Program-made: the position numbers and the translations under genes
Source: Polytrichum commune
Lineage: Eukaryota; Streptophyta; Polytrichopsida; Polytrichales; Polytrichaceae
Reading direction: 5' to 3'
Assembly (NCBI GenBank): GCA_950295325.1
Contig: OX485807.1
Span: forward strand, 1,492,501-1,556,500
Length of the DNA: 64,000 nt
Part shown: piece after piece, positions 43,367-52,920 of the stretch
How positions within the stretch are numbered: the first letter of the stretch is position 1
How the letters are laid out: each line of letters opens with the position of its first letter
Notes under the pieces: model-generated
What the model was told of the DNA's origin: nothing
The model's database searches: none
Seen by the model: the letters and a program-made list of their open reading frames with translations, nothing else

Positions 43367-46300
43367 TCAAGCTCGGTACTCCTTACATCTACTTCCCGAT
43401 GTACGGATAGGAAAGAGCTCACCATTCAACGTTTCCAATTGAATTGAATTATTAGGAAAGACCTCATAGACAAGGTAAGGTCCTAACCATACCGCATTGA
43501 ATTTCGCCGGAAATTCAAGCTTTCGTGCGTCTTGAATCATGACCATCATTCCCGGTGTTAGGGCCCTTCTCTTATGTCGTTTGTCGAAAGTAATCTTTCT
43601 CCTTCTTTGGATTGCCTCAATATGTTGAGCCGCCATTCTCCTCCCTTCGTCAAGTGCTTCCAAATCGGTTAGTCGATTTTGTAAGGATTGACTTTCGGTA
43701 AGTCTCGTACTCACGGCCACCCTAAGTGACTCGACTTCATATTCGATTGGTAGTGTCGCTTCAAGACCATAGACTAAGAAAAATGGTGTAGCACGCGTAG
43801 TTACCTTATAGGTTGTACGGTATGCCCAAAGTGCCGCCGTTAGTTTCGTATCCCAATCCCGCTTCGAGTCTATAACCGTCTTGCGTAGTATACTCACCAA
43901 AATTCCGTTAATCCTTTCCGTTTGTCCATTGGTTTGTGGGTGGTAGGGAGTAGTCTTCCGGTGATCAATTTTAAATTTCTCTGTCATCTCTCGAATCAAG
44001 TCATTCAAAAAGTGAGTACCCCTATCGCTTACTAGGATCTTCGGCACCCCGAACCGCGAAATTATGTTTTCGTACATAAATGTTGCCGCGTGTTCCGCCG
44101 TGTCGGTCTTCACCGCTTTGGCTTCCGCCCACTTGGTGAGGTATTCGGTTGCCACCACAATATATTTCATTCCTTTTGAAGATTGGGGATGGACCTCACC
44201 CACATAGTCGATGCCCCATTTTTCGAAAGGAATTAAGGGTAATGATACATGTAAAGGCATCTCCATTCTAAGGTCGTCTCGGGCATACCGTTGGCAAGCG
44301 TCGCATTTCCTTACATAGTCATGGGCGTCCTTAAATAGTGTAGGCCAAAAGTAGCCCGCTCTAAGTATTTTTTGCCCGGTGAGTTGACCCGAGAAGTGAC
44401 CGCCGCAAGCGCTATCGTGGCAAGCGATTAAAATCGCTTCAACCTCCGTTTTTGACACGCATCGTCGTAAAATACCATCGGACCCCCTTCTAAACAACCT
44501 ATGGCCCACTACAACAAATTGCCTACTATTTACCCTCACCTTCCTTCTCTCTTCTTTTGTCCACTCTTTGGGCAACTTGTGGGTTGTTAGAAATTCCACT
44601 ATGCCCGCATACCACTCCGGTGTAGAAGTGACCACAAAGAGGCTATCATCTACTAACATATCATTTACCGGATTTTTTCCTATCTCCTCCGACAACCTAG
44701 ACAAGTGGTCCGCTTGTAAATGCATACGACCCGGTTTATATTCCACCGTGTAGTCGAATTCTTCTAATAACAAAACCCACCTAGCTAACCTACCACTTAA
44801 CTCCGCCTTGTTAATTAGATACTTGATAGCCATGTGGTCAACAAAAAATACAACCGGGTTGCACATGAGGTAATGCCTAAACTTTTTAACGGAAAACACC
44901 ATGGCTAGGCACTCCCTCTCCGTTGTAGAGTAGTTTCTTTCGGCGGGGGTCAATTGCTTACTCGCATAAGCTATAGGTTGATCCTTCTCTTTTTCTCCCG
45001 TTGCTTGACAAAGCGCACTCCCTATTGCCACATTACTAGCATCACAATAGACGTGAAAAGGTTTACCCCAATTGGGTGGTATCAACACCGGATAGGTGCT
45101 CAACCTATCCCGCAATTCCTCAAAGGCTTTTTGACAAGCATCCGTCCACTCGAATTTGACATCATTTTTGAGCAAATGGGTAATGGGCACCGCTATCTTT
45201 GAAAAATTAGGAATAAGTTCCCGGTACCATCCCACATGTCCTAACAACTTAGAGATCCCCTTGGAATTGGTTGGAGTTGCCAAGTCGCTTATGGCCGCAA
45301 TCTTATCCGGATCGGGTTCTCTACCTTTCTCACTAACAACATAACCCAACAACACTCCCTTATTCACTCCCAAAAATGTCTTATCCGGGTTCAATGCTAA
45401 CCTCATCTTCCTACACCTAACCAATGCCTCCCTAACACAATGTAGGTGATCATCCACATTACTTTGTGTGCTAAAATCGTCCACAAAGACGGTCATGGAT
45501 TTGAACAACAAGTCGGTGAAGATATACATTACTAATCGTTGGAAAGTAGCCGGGGCATTACATAACCCAAATGGCATCACTACCCACACAAAAGTACCCC
45601 AAGGTGTAGTAAAAGCCGTTTTATGGATATCTTGGAGGGCTATGGAAATTTGATTATAACCCGCATACCCATCCATAAAGGTATATCGCGAATGACCTCC
45701 AACCTCCTCAAGCAACAAGGTGATAAAAGGTAAGGGGAAGTGATCCTTTTGTGTGCACGAATTCAATTTCCTATAGTCGACACAAACCCTTAATTTCCCA
45801 TTTTTTTTCTTTACTAAGACCATAGGAGAAACCCAATCCGTGATTTCCACCGGCTTGATAAACCCGGCCTTCAATAACCTTTCCAATTCCGCTTTCACCA
45901 ACAATTGTAATTGAGGATTCATCCTCCTCTCCTTTTGTCTAATTGGCCTCGCCCCCGGAATTAAAGGAATCCGGTGCTCTACCATTTCCCTAGGAATTCC
46001 CTTAAGCTCATCGTAGGACCATGCAAAAGTATCACTAAACTCATCCACCAAATTGCTATACTCCCTAACCTCTTTCTCCCCCAATTTGGAGCCCATCTTC
46101 ATTTGTCGGGTTTTTCCATTCTTTAATTTCACATCCACGTACCGCCAATCCGCTTCCGACACATGTGCTTGTTCCTCTTTGTTCCGATACCAATCGGAAG
46201 GCACATTGGGGTAATCTTTCACATCTTGACCTACAACTATCCCCGTAGACGTGGTCTTGAAATGTAAAGGCTCCTCCAATTTCGATGACTCAATAATCAC

Positions 46301-49300
46301 ATCCTCCTCTTGAGTCCCATCTACATGAATTAAACTAACCTCACCCTCTTCCACGTCATCTACCCAAGGTGTTAACCCACCGCTAACCCACTCTTCCTCG
46401 GTGAGCACCTCACATGGCTCCAACAATGAGCCCTCTCCTAAACTAACACTAGGAAATTCACTCCCTAAGCCTACTTGGTGAAATGTAACCATTACATCAA
46501 CCTCGGACTCGGGGTACTCCCTTAGCCATTGGGCATAATCCCCATTATCCCCATAATTGTAAAAATTAGGACCTAGACTTCCCGAGCCCGAATCTATAAC
46601 AACCCTTTGACCTTCGGGATGGACGACTCCCACCAATGCCTTGCCAATCTCATTCTCGTTTAAGTCATCAATTTCCTTCTCCAATGGCAAATACATCTCC
46701 TTCTTCATCCATCCTTCTAATGAACCAATGGACACTATGACCCTATTACCCTCCGGACCATAAGTGATGGATGGTTTAGGTCCACCCCAATTGACCATAG
46801 CATTCGCCATCCGCAACCAAGGCCTACCTAGCAAAATGGGGAAGGTGTCCTTGTTGGAGTGCATTTTAATGACATGGAAGGTGACCAAGTACTCCTCACC
46901 TCCCGTAGTCATTCTACAATCCTTGATCATCCCCAAAGGCGTAGTCGAACTTTGATTTGCCATATTTATGACCAAAGGTGAAGGCCCCGTGAGTCCAAGT
47001 CCCAATTTTTTCATAGTATCCTCCGGTAGTATATTTGGACTACTCCCTCCGTCGACTAGCACATTAGGAACCACCTTATCTACTATAACAACTTCTATTT
47101 CTATAGCTTTCACGTCTCTTCCACCTTGTGATTGGATCCTAGCGGCTATTTTAGCTTTCACCTTCCTCATCCTCTTGTGTACCGGCATTCCCTCCTTTAA
47201 TGTTTTCCTTGCCGTGGGTGAAATTTCCAATAGTTGGCCGAAAGTAATATCCGCCTTGAGTGTACTAAGGTCCGCCCACAAGTCGTACCCGGTAGATCTT
47301 TCCACCTTAGAATTACCCACTACGTCGAATTCGTCTACGGGAACCCCCGGTCCTTCCCATTCACCCACATCGCTATTATCCAAGTCATGTACCGCATTAG
47401 TCCTCTCCCTATCTTGTAAAATTATATTTTCCCTCTCCACATCCTTAGTAGCTCTTCTAGCTACCCTATCCAACTCGGAGAGATTAATCTCTTCATCCGA
47501 AGAGTAATTTCCTTGCTCTCCTATTCCTACCTCCAACGGGGCATCCCCTCTCCTAGCCCTAGTAGTTACCGCTAGTGCAGGTGCTTCTTCAACCACACCC
47601 TTACCCTTCACTAACTCATATGTAATAGCATTGGTGTGAGGAGGCCATTGACTTTGCTCCTCTCCAATTCTCGTTGGGAGAGGAAGCATGTCATCACATG
47701 TGGCCTCCAACACTCCATCCATGAACCTAACATCTTGGGAGTTAGATGGTCCCGGATCCGTTGGAGGCGCTTGTCTCCCGTTACTACCATTAGGTGGAAC
47801 TCCTTGTCTATTTTGTATTGGAATGTAACCGGTTGTAGTTTGCAAGCCCGCCGGTGGATGAAAAGTTTGCCTAGCATTACTATGGTCATAGTATAAGTTA
47901 GGTGGCCTAAGTTCATTGGCCGGTACTCCTTGTGGCCTAGCACCTCGCATATTATCCCTTGCTTGTTGTTGTGGATTAGCCACCGGGTAAGGGACATTAA
48001 TTATTTTGTCCGGTTGGCGACACGTATCCGAGGGATGACTTCCTCCACAATTGCTACAATTAAACTCTTGACCTTCGGACCAACATTGTCCTTGAGCGTG
48101 CCACCTTCCACAAAAGGGATGAAATTCCTTCTTCTCTAAATTTTGGCCACCTTGCCCTCTAGGTTGTGGTCCTCTATTGCTTCCATTTCCATAGTGAGGT
48201 GGCGCTTGACCTCGTTGATTTTGTTGAGGTGGGTTACCGTTTCCTCTTTGGTCACGGTTTTGTCCACTTCTACAAAATTGACGCGTGTGGCCCGGTTGGC
48301 CACATTGGACACACCATAATCCGGAAGAATGCCTACCCGACTCAACCGGGGGTGGAGGCCCCGGTTGTTGACTCCGGATCATTAATGACATTTGATCCGT
48401 GAGGCTTTGCATTTGTTTTATCATAGCCTCTTGGAATCCTAGTTGGCTAGCACCTAGTCTTCTCTCAACCTCCTCCAAGTGTGGATCCGTTCTAGGGGCC
48501 GGTAGTGCCAAAAGAGGTGCCGGTTCCCTAACCGCTAAAGGTCGGGGACCGGTGTCCACAATGGCATATGGAATTTGGTTCTCATACTTAGCGGGTTCTA
48601 CCGCTACCACCCTAGGGCGTATGGGGATGAATTGTGGGATCAATTCATCCTCCCTTCTCCATAGCCTTTCGTGATCTTTATCCAAGTTTTCAATATCTCT
48701 AGCCGCACGCTTGGCATCCGCCAAGGTCAAGGAATTCTTTTCTAGAACACCCCTAATAGTTCCGGACTTAAAAAACCCTTGAATGAAAAATTGCTTTAGC
48801 GTGTCGTCGTTGAGCATGGTACCCACAAATCTAGTGCACACTAAATCAAACCTCCTAATGTAAGCCGAAATTTCTTCCTCCCTTCCTTGCTTCAATGACG
48901 ACAATGCCCTTAATGCGGTACTTTGACCCACTTCCGGCCTAAATTCGTTAAGAAACTCCCTTTGTAATTGTTCCCATCCCCTAAAATGTCCCTCAGCATG
49001 ATCCCGATACCATTCATAGGCTTCCCCCTCTAGAGTGGTAGGAAACCACACTAACCAATAACCCGGGTCGGTTATGAGGAAGCTAGCCAACCGTTCGATA
49101 TACCGTTCCATGTGCCGAGAGGGGTCCTCATCCTTGGTCCCATAAAATTTAGGGAGATGAGATGGCATATCCATCGCCGCTAAATTTTGTGGAACCACAA
49201 TTGGTAGGCCTCTTGGCCTAACCAATGGGTCTATTGGAGGTATAGGAGGTATGGGCGGAATTGGGGGTATGGGTGGTGGATCCATCCCCCGTTCCTCGGT

Positions 49301-49606
49301 CATGGTGACCGGTGAACTATTCAACAATCCCCTATCAACTTCTACCGGGAATTCTTCTCTAAGTGTGTAATTTTCCGAAGAAGTTTCACCACTCAATTTG
49401 GAGGGAGTGATCTCCTCTTCAAGTTGAGCTCCAAGTTCTAAGGTGTCTAGAATTGACCTAGTCCTAGGTTCGACGTTCAAACAACTCTCTATTCTAACAT
49501 TATCTTGTTCTAATCTATCACTGATTTTAGAGGACCGCCTCTTTCGAGTAGATTTCTCTAGTCCTACTATCAAACTTGGTTTTTGTGAGCGAGTCCTACC
49601 TTGCAT
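43367..49606 (-). CDS. Gag-pol polyprotein of Ty3/gypsy retrotransposon (2079 aa)
   Basis: A single uninterrupted frame. Gag: basic N-terminus, 'PPIPPIPPIPPIPPI' near residue 110, a retrotransposon gag domain (about 155-300, 'WFPTTLEGEAYEWYRDH') and a zinc knuckle CVQCGQPGHTRQFC (about 432-445). Protease: 'VLVDGGSSPNILP' near 849, with DGG instead of the commoner DSG/DTG. Reverse transcriptase: 'WVSPMVLVKKKNGKLRVCVD' and the catalytic box 'VFVDDFS' near 1370. RNase H: 'FHVYCDASNVAIGSAL' near 1517. Integrase: an HHCC zinc site (HDSACGGH ... CDACQR, about 1725-1772), catalytic Asp in 'WGIDYVGE' (about 1800), Asp in 'VSDRGTHF' and Glu in 'NGQTERING' (about 1893). The C-terminus has a GPYLV motif but no chromodomain. 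The last codon lies about 60 bp from the 3' LTR. All catalytic residues are present. Confidence 0.96.
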   Translation of the reverse strand: MQGRTRSQKPSLIVGLEKSTRKRRSSKISDRLEQDNVRIESCLNVEPRTRSILDTLELGAQLEEEITPSKLSGETSSENYTLREEFPVEVDRGLLNSSPVTMTEERGMDPPPIPPIPPIPPIPPIDPLVRPRGLPIVVPQNLAAMDMPSHLPKFYGTKDEDPSRHMERYIERLASFLITDPGYWLVWFPTTLEGEAYEWYRDHAEGHFRGWEQLQREFLNEFRPEVGQSTALRALSSLKQGREEEISAYIRRFDLVCTRFVGTMLNDDTLKQFFIQGFFKSGTIRGVLEKNSLTLADAKRAARDIENLDKDHERLWRREDELIPQFIPIRPRVVAVEPAKYENQIPYAIVDTGPRPLAVREPAPLLALPAPRTDPHLEEVERRLGASQLGFQEAMIKQMQSLTDQMSLMIRSQQPGPPPPVESGRHSSGLWCVQCGQPGHTRQFCRSGQNRDQRGNGNPPQQNQRGQAPPHYGNGSNRGPQPRGQGGQNLEKKEFHPFCGRWHAQGQCWSEGQEFNCSNCGGSHPSDTCRQPDKIINVPYPVANPQQQARDNMRGARPQGVPANELRPPNLYYDHSNARQTFHPPAGLQTTTGYIPIQNRQGVPPNGSNGRQAPPTDPGPSNSQDVRFMDGVLEATCDDMLPLPTRIGEEQSQWPPHTNAITYELVKGKGVVEEAPALAVTTRARRGDAPLEVGIGEQGNYSSDEEINLSELDRVARRATKDVERENIILQDRERTNAVHDLDNSDVGEWEGPGVPVDEFDVVGNSKVERSTGYDLWADLSTLKADITFGQLLEISPTARKTLKEGMPVHKRMRKVKAKIAARIQSQGGRDVKAIEIEVVIVDKVVPNVLVDGGSSPNILPEDTMKKLGLGLTGPSPLVINMANQSSTTPLGMIKDCRMTTGGEEYLVTFHVIKMHSNKDTFPILLGRPWLRMANAMVNWGGPKPSITYGPEGNRVIVSIGSLEGWMKKEMYLPLEKEIDDLNENEIGKALVGVVHPEGQRVVIDSGSGSLGPNFYNYGDNGDYAQWLREYPESEVDVMVTFHQVGLGSEFPSVSLGEGSLLEPCEVLTEEEWVSGGLTPWVDDVEEGEVSLIHVDGTQEEDVIIESSKLEEPLHFKTTSTGIVVGQDVKDYPNVPSDWYRNKEEQAHVSEADWRYVDVKLKNGKTRQMKMGSKLGEKEVREYSNLVDEFSDTFAWSYDELKGIPREMVEHRIPLIPGARPIRQKERRMNPQLQLLVKAELERLLKAGFIKPVEITDWVSPMVLVKKKNGKLRVCVDYRKLNSCTQKDHFPLPFITLLLEEVGGHSRYTFMDGYAGYNQISIALQDIHKTAFTTPWGTFVWVVMPFGLCNAPATFQRLVMYIFTDLLFKSMTVFVDDFSTQSNVDDHLHCVREALVRCRKMRLALNPDKTFLGVNKGVLLGYVVSEKGREPDPDKIAAISDLATPTNSKGISKLLGHVGWYRELIPNFSKIAVPITHLLKNDVKFEWTDACQKAFEELRDRLSTYPVLIPPNWGKPFHVYCDASNVAIGSALCQATGEKEKDQPIAYASKQLTPAERNYSTTERECLAMVFSVKKFRHYLMCNPVVFFVDHMAIKYLINKAELSGRLARWVLLLEEFDYTVEYKPGRMHLQADHLSRLSEEIGKNPVNDMLVDDSLFVVTSTPEWYAGIVEFLTTHKLPKEWTKEERRKVRVNSRQFVVVGHRLFRRGSDGILRRCVSKTEVEAILIACHDSACGGHFSGQLTGQKILRAGYFWPTLFKDAHDYVRKCDACQRYARDDLRMEMPLHVSLPLIPFEKWGIDYVGEVHPQSSKGMKYIVVATEYLTKWAEAKAVKTDTAEHAATFMYENIISRFGVPKILVSDRGTHFLNDLIREMTEKFKIDHRKTTPYHPQTNGQTERINGILVSILRKTVIDSKRDWDTKLTAALWAYRTTYKVTTRATPFFLVYGLEATLPIEYEVESLRVAVSTRLTESQSLQNRLTDLEALDEGRRMAAQHIEAIQRRRKITFDKRHKRRALTPGMMVMIQDARKLEFPAKFNAVWLGPYLVYEVFPNNSIQLETLNGELFPIRTSGSRCKEYRA

Positions 49607-50493
49607 TCCATAAGAATCGATCGACCCTCACTTGACCACACATAATCCTAGCAATTCCCCTCTTAATATTTTCACTTGTCTTGGTGTGGTTATAATTTTT
49701 TTAGGAGGTGAGGAAAAGAACCTGCAAGCCCACTTAGGTGAAAGAATCCCAATAGGGGATAGGCATGTTCATGTTAATTTTTTGGTTAAGTCGGAGCATC
49801 ACCTCCGCACCTTCCCGCAAATTAACACTCACCATAATACCGATTGTGAGGGGGTGACCTTCCGAGTAGATTATGTTAAAAGTCGAGGCTTCACCCTTCA
49901 ACTTCTCACACCATCCACAATTCGGGAATTACCCTCTACAACGGATAACAACAATCACGAGTACAAAAGGCATTCCTTAATTAGTTAATGAGTTCACTTT
50001 GAAGAAATAAACATACCTTGAGCAATCGCATCCCCATGTGAGTTAGCACTCCCCTCAATCGTGACTCAATGTAACAACACCATAAACTTTGTGAAATATT
50101 AATTTAATCTAGAACATGAAATGACAACTCCCAAAACTTTGAGACTCACCCCGAGGTGAGTGTCAAAGTTCAATGTCCTAAGGTGAATTTACCCTCTAAT
50201 GTTTTAATGAGCTACTCGGTTATAGGTTCCTTTTAAGTTCTTAGCAAATCCCCAAAAAGGTTGAGGACGTACCTTCGCCGCGCTCCATCCTCAAAATTGA
50301 ATTTGCGTAATTGACAATGCAATTCATTCCAAGGAATAGTTGAAATACAATGAATTCAAATGTAACCCAAAGAGAGAATACTTACCGAGTTTCGGGTGCT
50401 CCTTCCCTTCTCTCAAGTTTGTGTCTCCAATTTTTCCTAGTTGCCTCCAAGTCTCCTAGTCGCCTCCAAGTCTTGTAACTACCTTCCGCTTCC
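49607..50493 (-). other. 5' leader of the gypsy element
   Basis: About 890 bp between the primer-binding region and the gag start. It has no reading frame of interest on the coding strand. Packaging and translation signals would be expected here but cannot be identified. Confidence 0.7.
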
Positions 50494-50511
50494 CTCCCGG
50501 CGGACGCACCA
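50494..50511 (-). other. Candidate primer-binding site of the gypsy element
   Basis: On the minus strand, four bases after the 5' LTR, TGGTGCGTCCGCCGGGAG could pair with a tRNA ending CGGACGCACCA. The last ten bases, GGACGCACCA, fit my memory of a plant tRNA-Arg 3' end, but the tRNA identity is uncertain. Confidence 0.5.
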
Positions 50512-50886
50512 ATTATGTGAGGCCAAACCCCCCACCCTTAAGCGTCCGTAGTCCGAGTAGTGGGTTTGGGCTCACATTCCTCCGCGGTATTGGATTTGGA
50601 CTTGGATGAGTCCATAGTGCAAGGTTCACCCTTCAAGTGGTCTTGGATTTAACTTTGGTCTTTGCTTCCTTTGTCTTGCCATCGCGAGAGTGCTCCACAT
50701 TCTCCATTAAATTGTGCACGTGGTTTATTTTTAAAGAGAGGATGCAAGTGTTAAAAAAAACACTATTCTCTATAGTCAATCTCAAATACATTTACTTGTG
50801 AAAGCCACACATAACACTAACTAGCATAATGTAACTAACTACTTGTCTATGAGCTAATTAGGTAGGCTATCTACTAAGCTCCTTCA

Positions 50887-51239
50887 TGAACCCATCTCTT
50901 TACTTTCTAATTACATAAACCTAGCTCCTTCATAAACCCAGCTCCTTCATGAACCCAGCTTCTTAGCTTCTAACTAAACAAACCCAGCTCCTTCATAAAC
51001 CCAGCTCCTTAGCTTCTAACTAAACAAACCCAGCTCCTTCATAAACCCAGCTCTTTACTTTCTAACTAAACAAACCCAGCTCCTTCATAAACCCAGCTCC
51101 TTCATGAACCCAGCTTCTTAGCTTCTAACTAAACAAACCCAGCTCCTTCATAAACCCAGCTCCTTCATAAACCCAGCTCCTTAGCTTCTAACTAAACAAA
51201 CCCAGCTCCTTCATAAACCCAGCTCCTTCATGAACCCAC
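50887..51239. repeat. Tandem array inside the right LTR
   Basis: Same array as 41738-42090. On the minus (transcribed) strand it lies downstream of the candidate TATA, so it would be in the R/U5 part of the RNA. Confidence 0.9.
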
Positions 51240-51746
51240 AACTTTGTAGTTGTAATCCCCAACTACCTCACTAATTATTCAAGCCCTTAACTAATCTTCC
51301 TACCTAATTTCCCTAATTCTACTAACAACCCCTTTCTAATCACACAATTCTTCTCTAATCCTAAAATCCTAAAATCCTAGAGAGGAGAGGGGGAGAGAGA
51401 ATTTCCTAACTTCACTAAGACTAACTAATCCACACAAGTATATTTTTGCACTCATCACAACATCAAGTGCTCAACTCTTAAACATGGAACTTGCAACCAC
51501 GTGTATTCAAAACATGAACTTAAAGTACCACAAATTGGAATCATGAATTAACTTTAAAATCCTTCACGTCAACACTAATTCTACCAAGAGGTCAAGCCCT
51601 CTTCAAGGCTAACAAGCCTTGGCTCTCAAACTAAAAACTAAGCACACACATGTGCTCCAATATGGCTTCCCACACCCACACTTATAACTCGTGGGGTGCC
51701 TTGGAGCACAAAGGAAAGAGAGGATGAGTGAGGGAAGAATGAGGGA

Positions 51747-51754
51747 TTATATAG
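51747..51754 (-). promoter_or_regulatory. Candidate TATA box of the gypsy 5' LTR
   Basis: The minus strand reads 'gcttactatataatccctc' followed by a pyrimidine-rich stretch (ATTCTTCCCTCACTCATCC), a typical plant core promoter. It lies about 700 bp from the LTR start. Confidence 0.5.
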
Positions 51755-52454
51755 TAAGCTTGAGGGGGTGAGCACCCTCAAGGCTCACGATAAGCCCTTG
51801 AGATTTCCTCTTACTTAGTAGGCGCCAATCCTATCTTCTAAGCCTTCCTCCCTCAAATGATCAACAAGGATCCTAATTCGAACATTTAACTAGCCTTGGC
51901 TTTCTACCTACCACACTTTACCAAACTTGGGATGCTTCAACCCAAACTTAGCCTCCTTCGCTTTCCGCCGCCATAACTTTCTCCCCTTACTTTCCCAAAT
52001 CGTCGCTCACCACTTAATTCAAACCACGATGCTTAACTCGTGATTTGATTGGTGCTTTGAGAATTTGCTTATCCTCCACCTTGCATTCTTCCTTGGGCCT
52101 TCCCCATTAAGTGGCCATGATGAGGTGGTCCACTTGTGCGCTCCATGTGATCCTCCATTCATCCCAATTCGAATGCACTTGCCTCTTGAGTCACTTTGGT
52201 TGTCTCCATCCATTTGTACTAGCCTACTCACTAACTACTCAATCCAAGTTCTCCTTACCTATCCTCATTCACTCAAATCCTTCCGAAGGTAAAAACACAA
52301 TAACAACTCACATCCTAGCCTCTTACAACATGGTACTTCTAAGACTAACATTTCACTCTTTTTATATTTTTGTGAAGTAACATGCTACTTCAAAGTGCAT
52401 CAACTAACGTTTCAAGGGTCTAAGACTAAATGTGGGCACCCTTTTGGGCTCACA

Positions 52455-52459
52455 ACCTT
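52455..52459. repeat. 5-bp target site duplication of gypsy element (right)
   Basis: ACCTT, identical to 41362-41366. Confidence 0.92.
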
Positions 52460-52734
52460 GAACGATTTAGAAGATTCTTCAAGAAAAGTCATATTCTCAT
52501 AATTGGGGATGCTTAAATGGTAATTGTTTTAACTTATGGAATGTTCATTTTGATAGTGAGTAGAATATTCACATGAGCTCCTCAAATTATGAGGAAAGTG
52601 GGCACGGGCACAAATTGGATGTGCTAATCATCTCGCACTAATTGCATGTTTGGCATCCTAGTATCTTAGTACAAGTGGATGAAAAAAGAAAATGTCCCTT
52701 TAAGACCCGGTTACCTTACAATGTTGGGGGAAGT

Positions 52735-52920
52735 TGGGAGTGCCCACATCGCTTTGAAGTTGTAAATTCATGTGTGAGTACGTAAAAGAAGTGACCCAGC
52801 CTTAGCCGTCCCTTGTCACTTAGCAAGTAAAGGTAACCAACTAGTTATTTAGTAAGTAGAGTTAGGGTAACCAACCAACTACAGTAGTTATTTAGTAAGT
52901 AGGCCTACCTAGCCCACCAA
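52735..52920. repeat. Right member of the inverted repeat pair with 38985-39163
   Basis: Reverse complement of the left member. It contains an internal direct duplication of 'actagttatttagtaagtag' (near 52840 and 52885), so this copy is about 45 bp longer. Confidence 0.75.

Larger units (their letters stand above)
41367..52454 (-). mobile_element. Complete Ty3/gypsy LTR retrotransposon (11,088 bp)
   Basis: Two 1939-bp LTRs (41367-43305 and 50516-52454), both TGTGAG...CTCACA, are flanked by a 5-bp duplication ACCTT. Every paired landmark I compared is offset by exactly 9149 bp, with no indel seen and no base difference noticed. This points to a very recent insertion. Coding is on the minus strand, so the right LTR is the 5' LTR, followed by a leader of about 0.9 kb and one gag-pol frame of 2079 codons. 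The domain order gag, protease, reverse transcriptase, RNase H, integrase is that of Ty3/gypsy. No chromodomain is visible after integrase, which favours a non-chromovirus lineage. The sequence looks potentially active. Confidence 0.96.
50516..52454 (-). repeat. 5' LTR of the gypsy element (right copy)
   Basis: 1939 bp; matches 41367-43305 without visible difference. It should hold the promoter and the start of the genomic transcript. Confidence 0.95.

Noticed and set aside
46968-47507. 179-codon frame opposite gag-pol
   Set aside because: Antisense shadow of the retrotransposon polyprotein; Ser/Thr-rich low complexity, no domain.
50494-50511. tRNA gene remnant near the gypsy leader
   Set aside because: Only an acceptor-end complement is present, as expected for a primer-binding site; no cloverleaf can be drawn.
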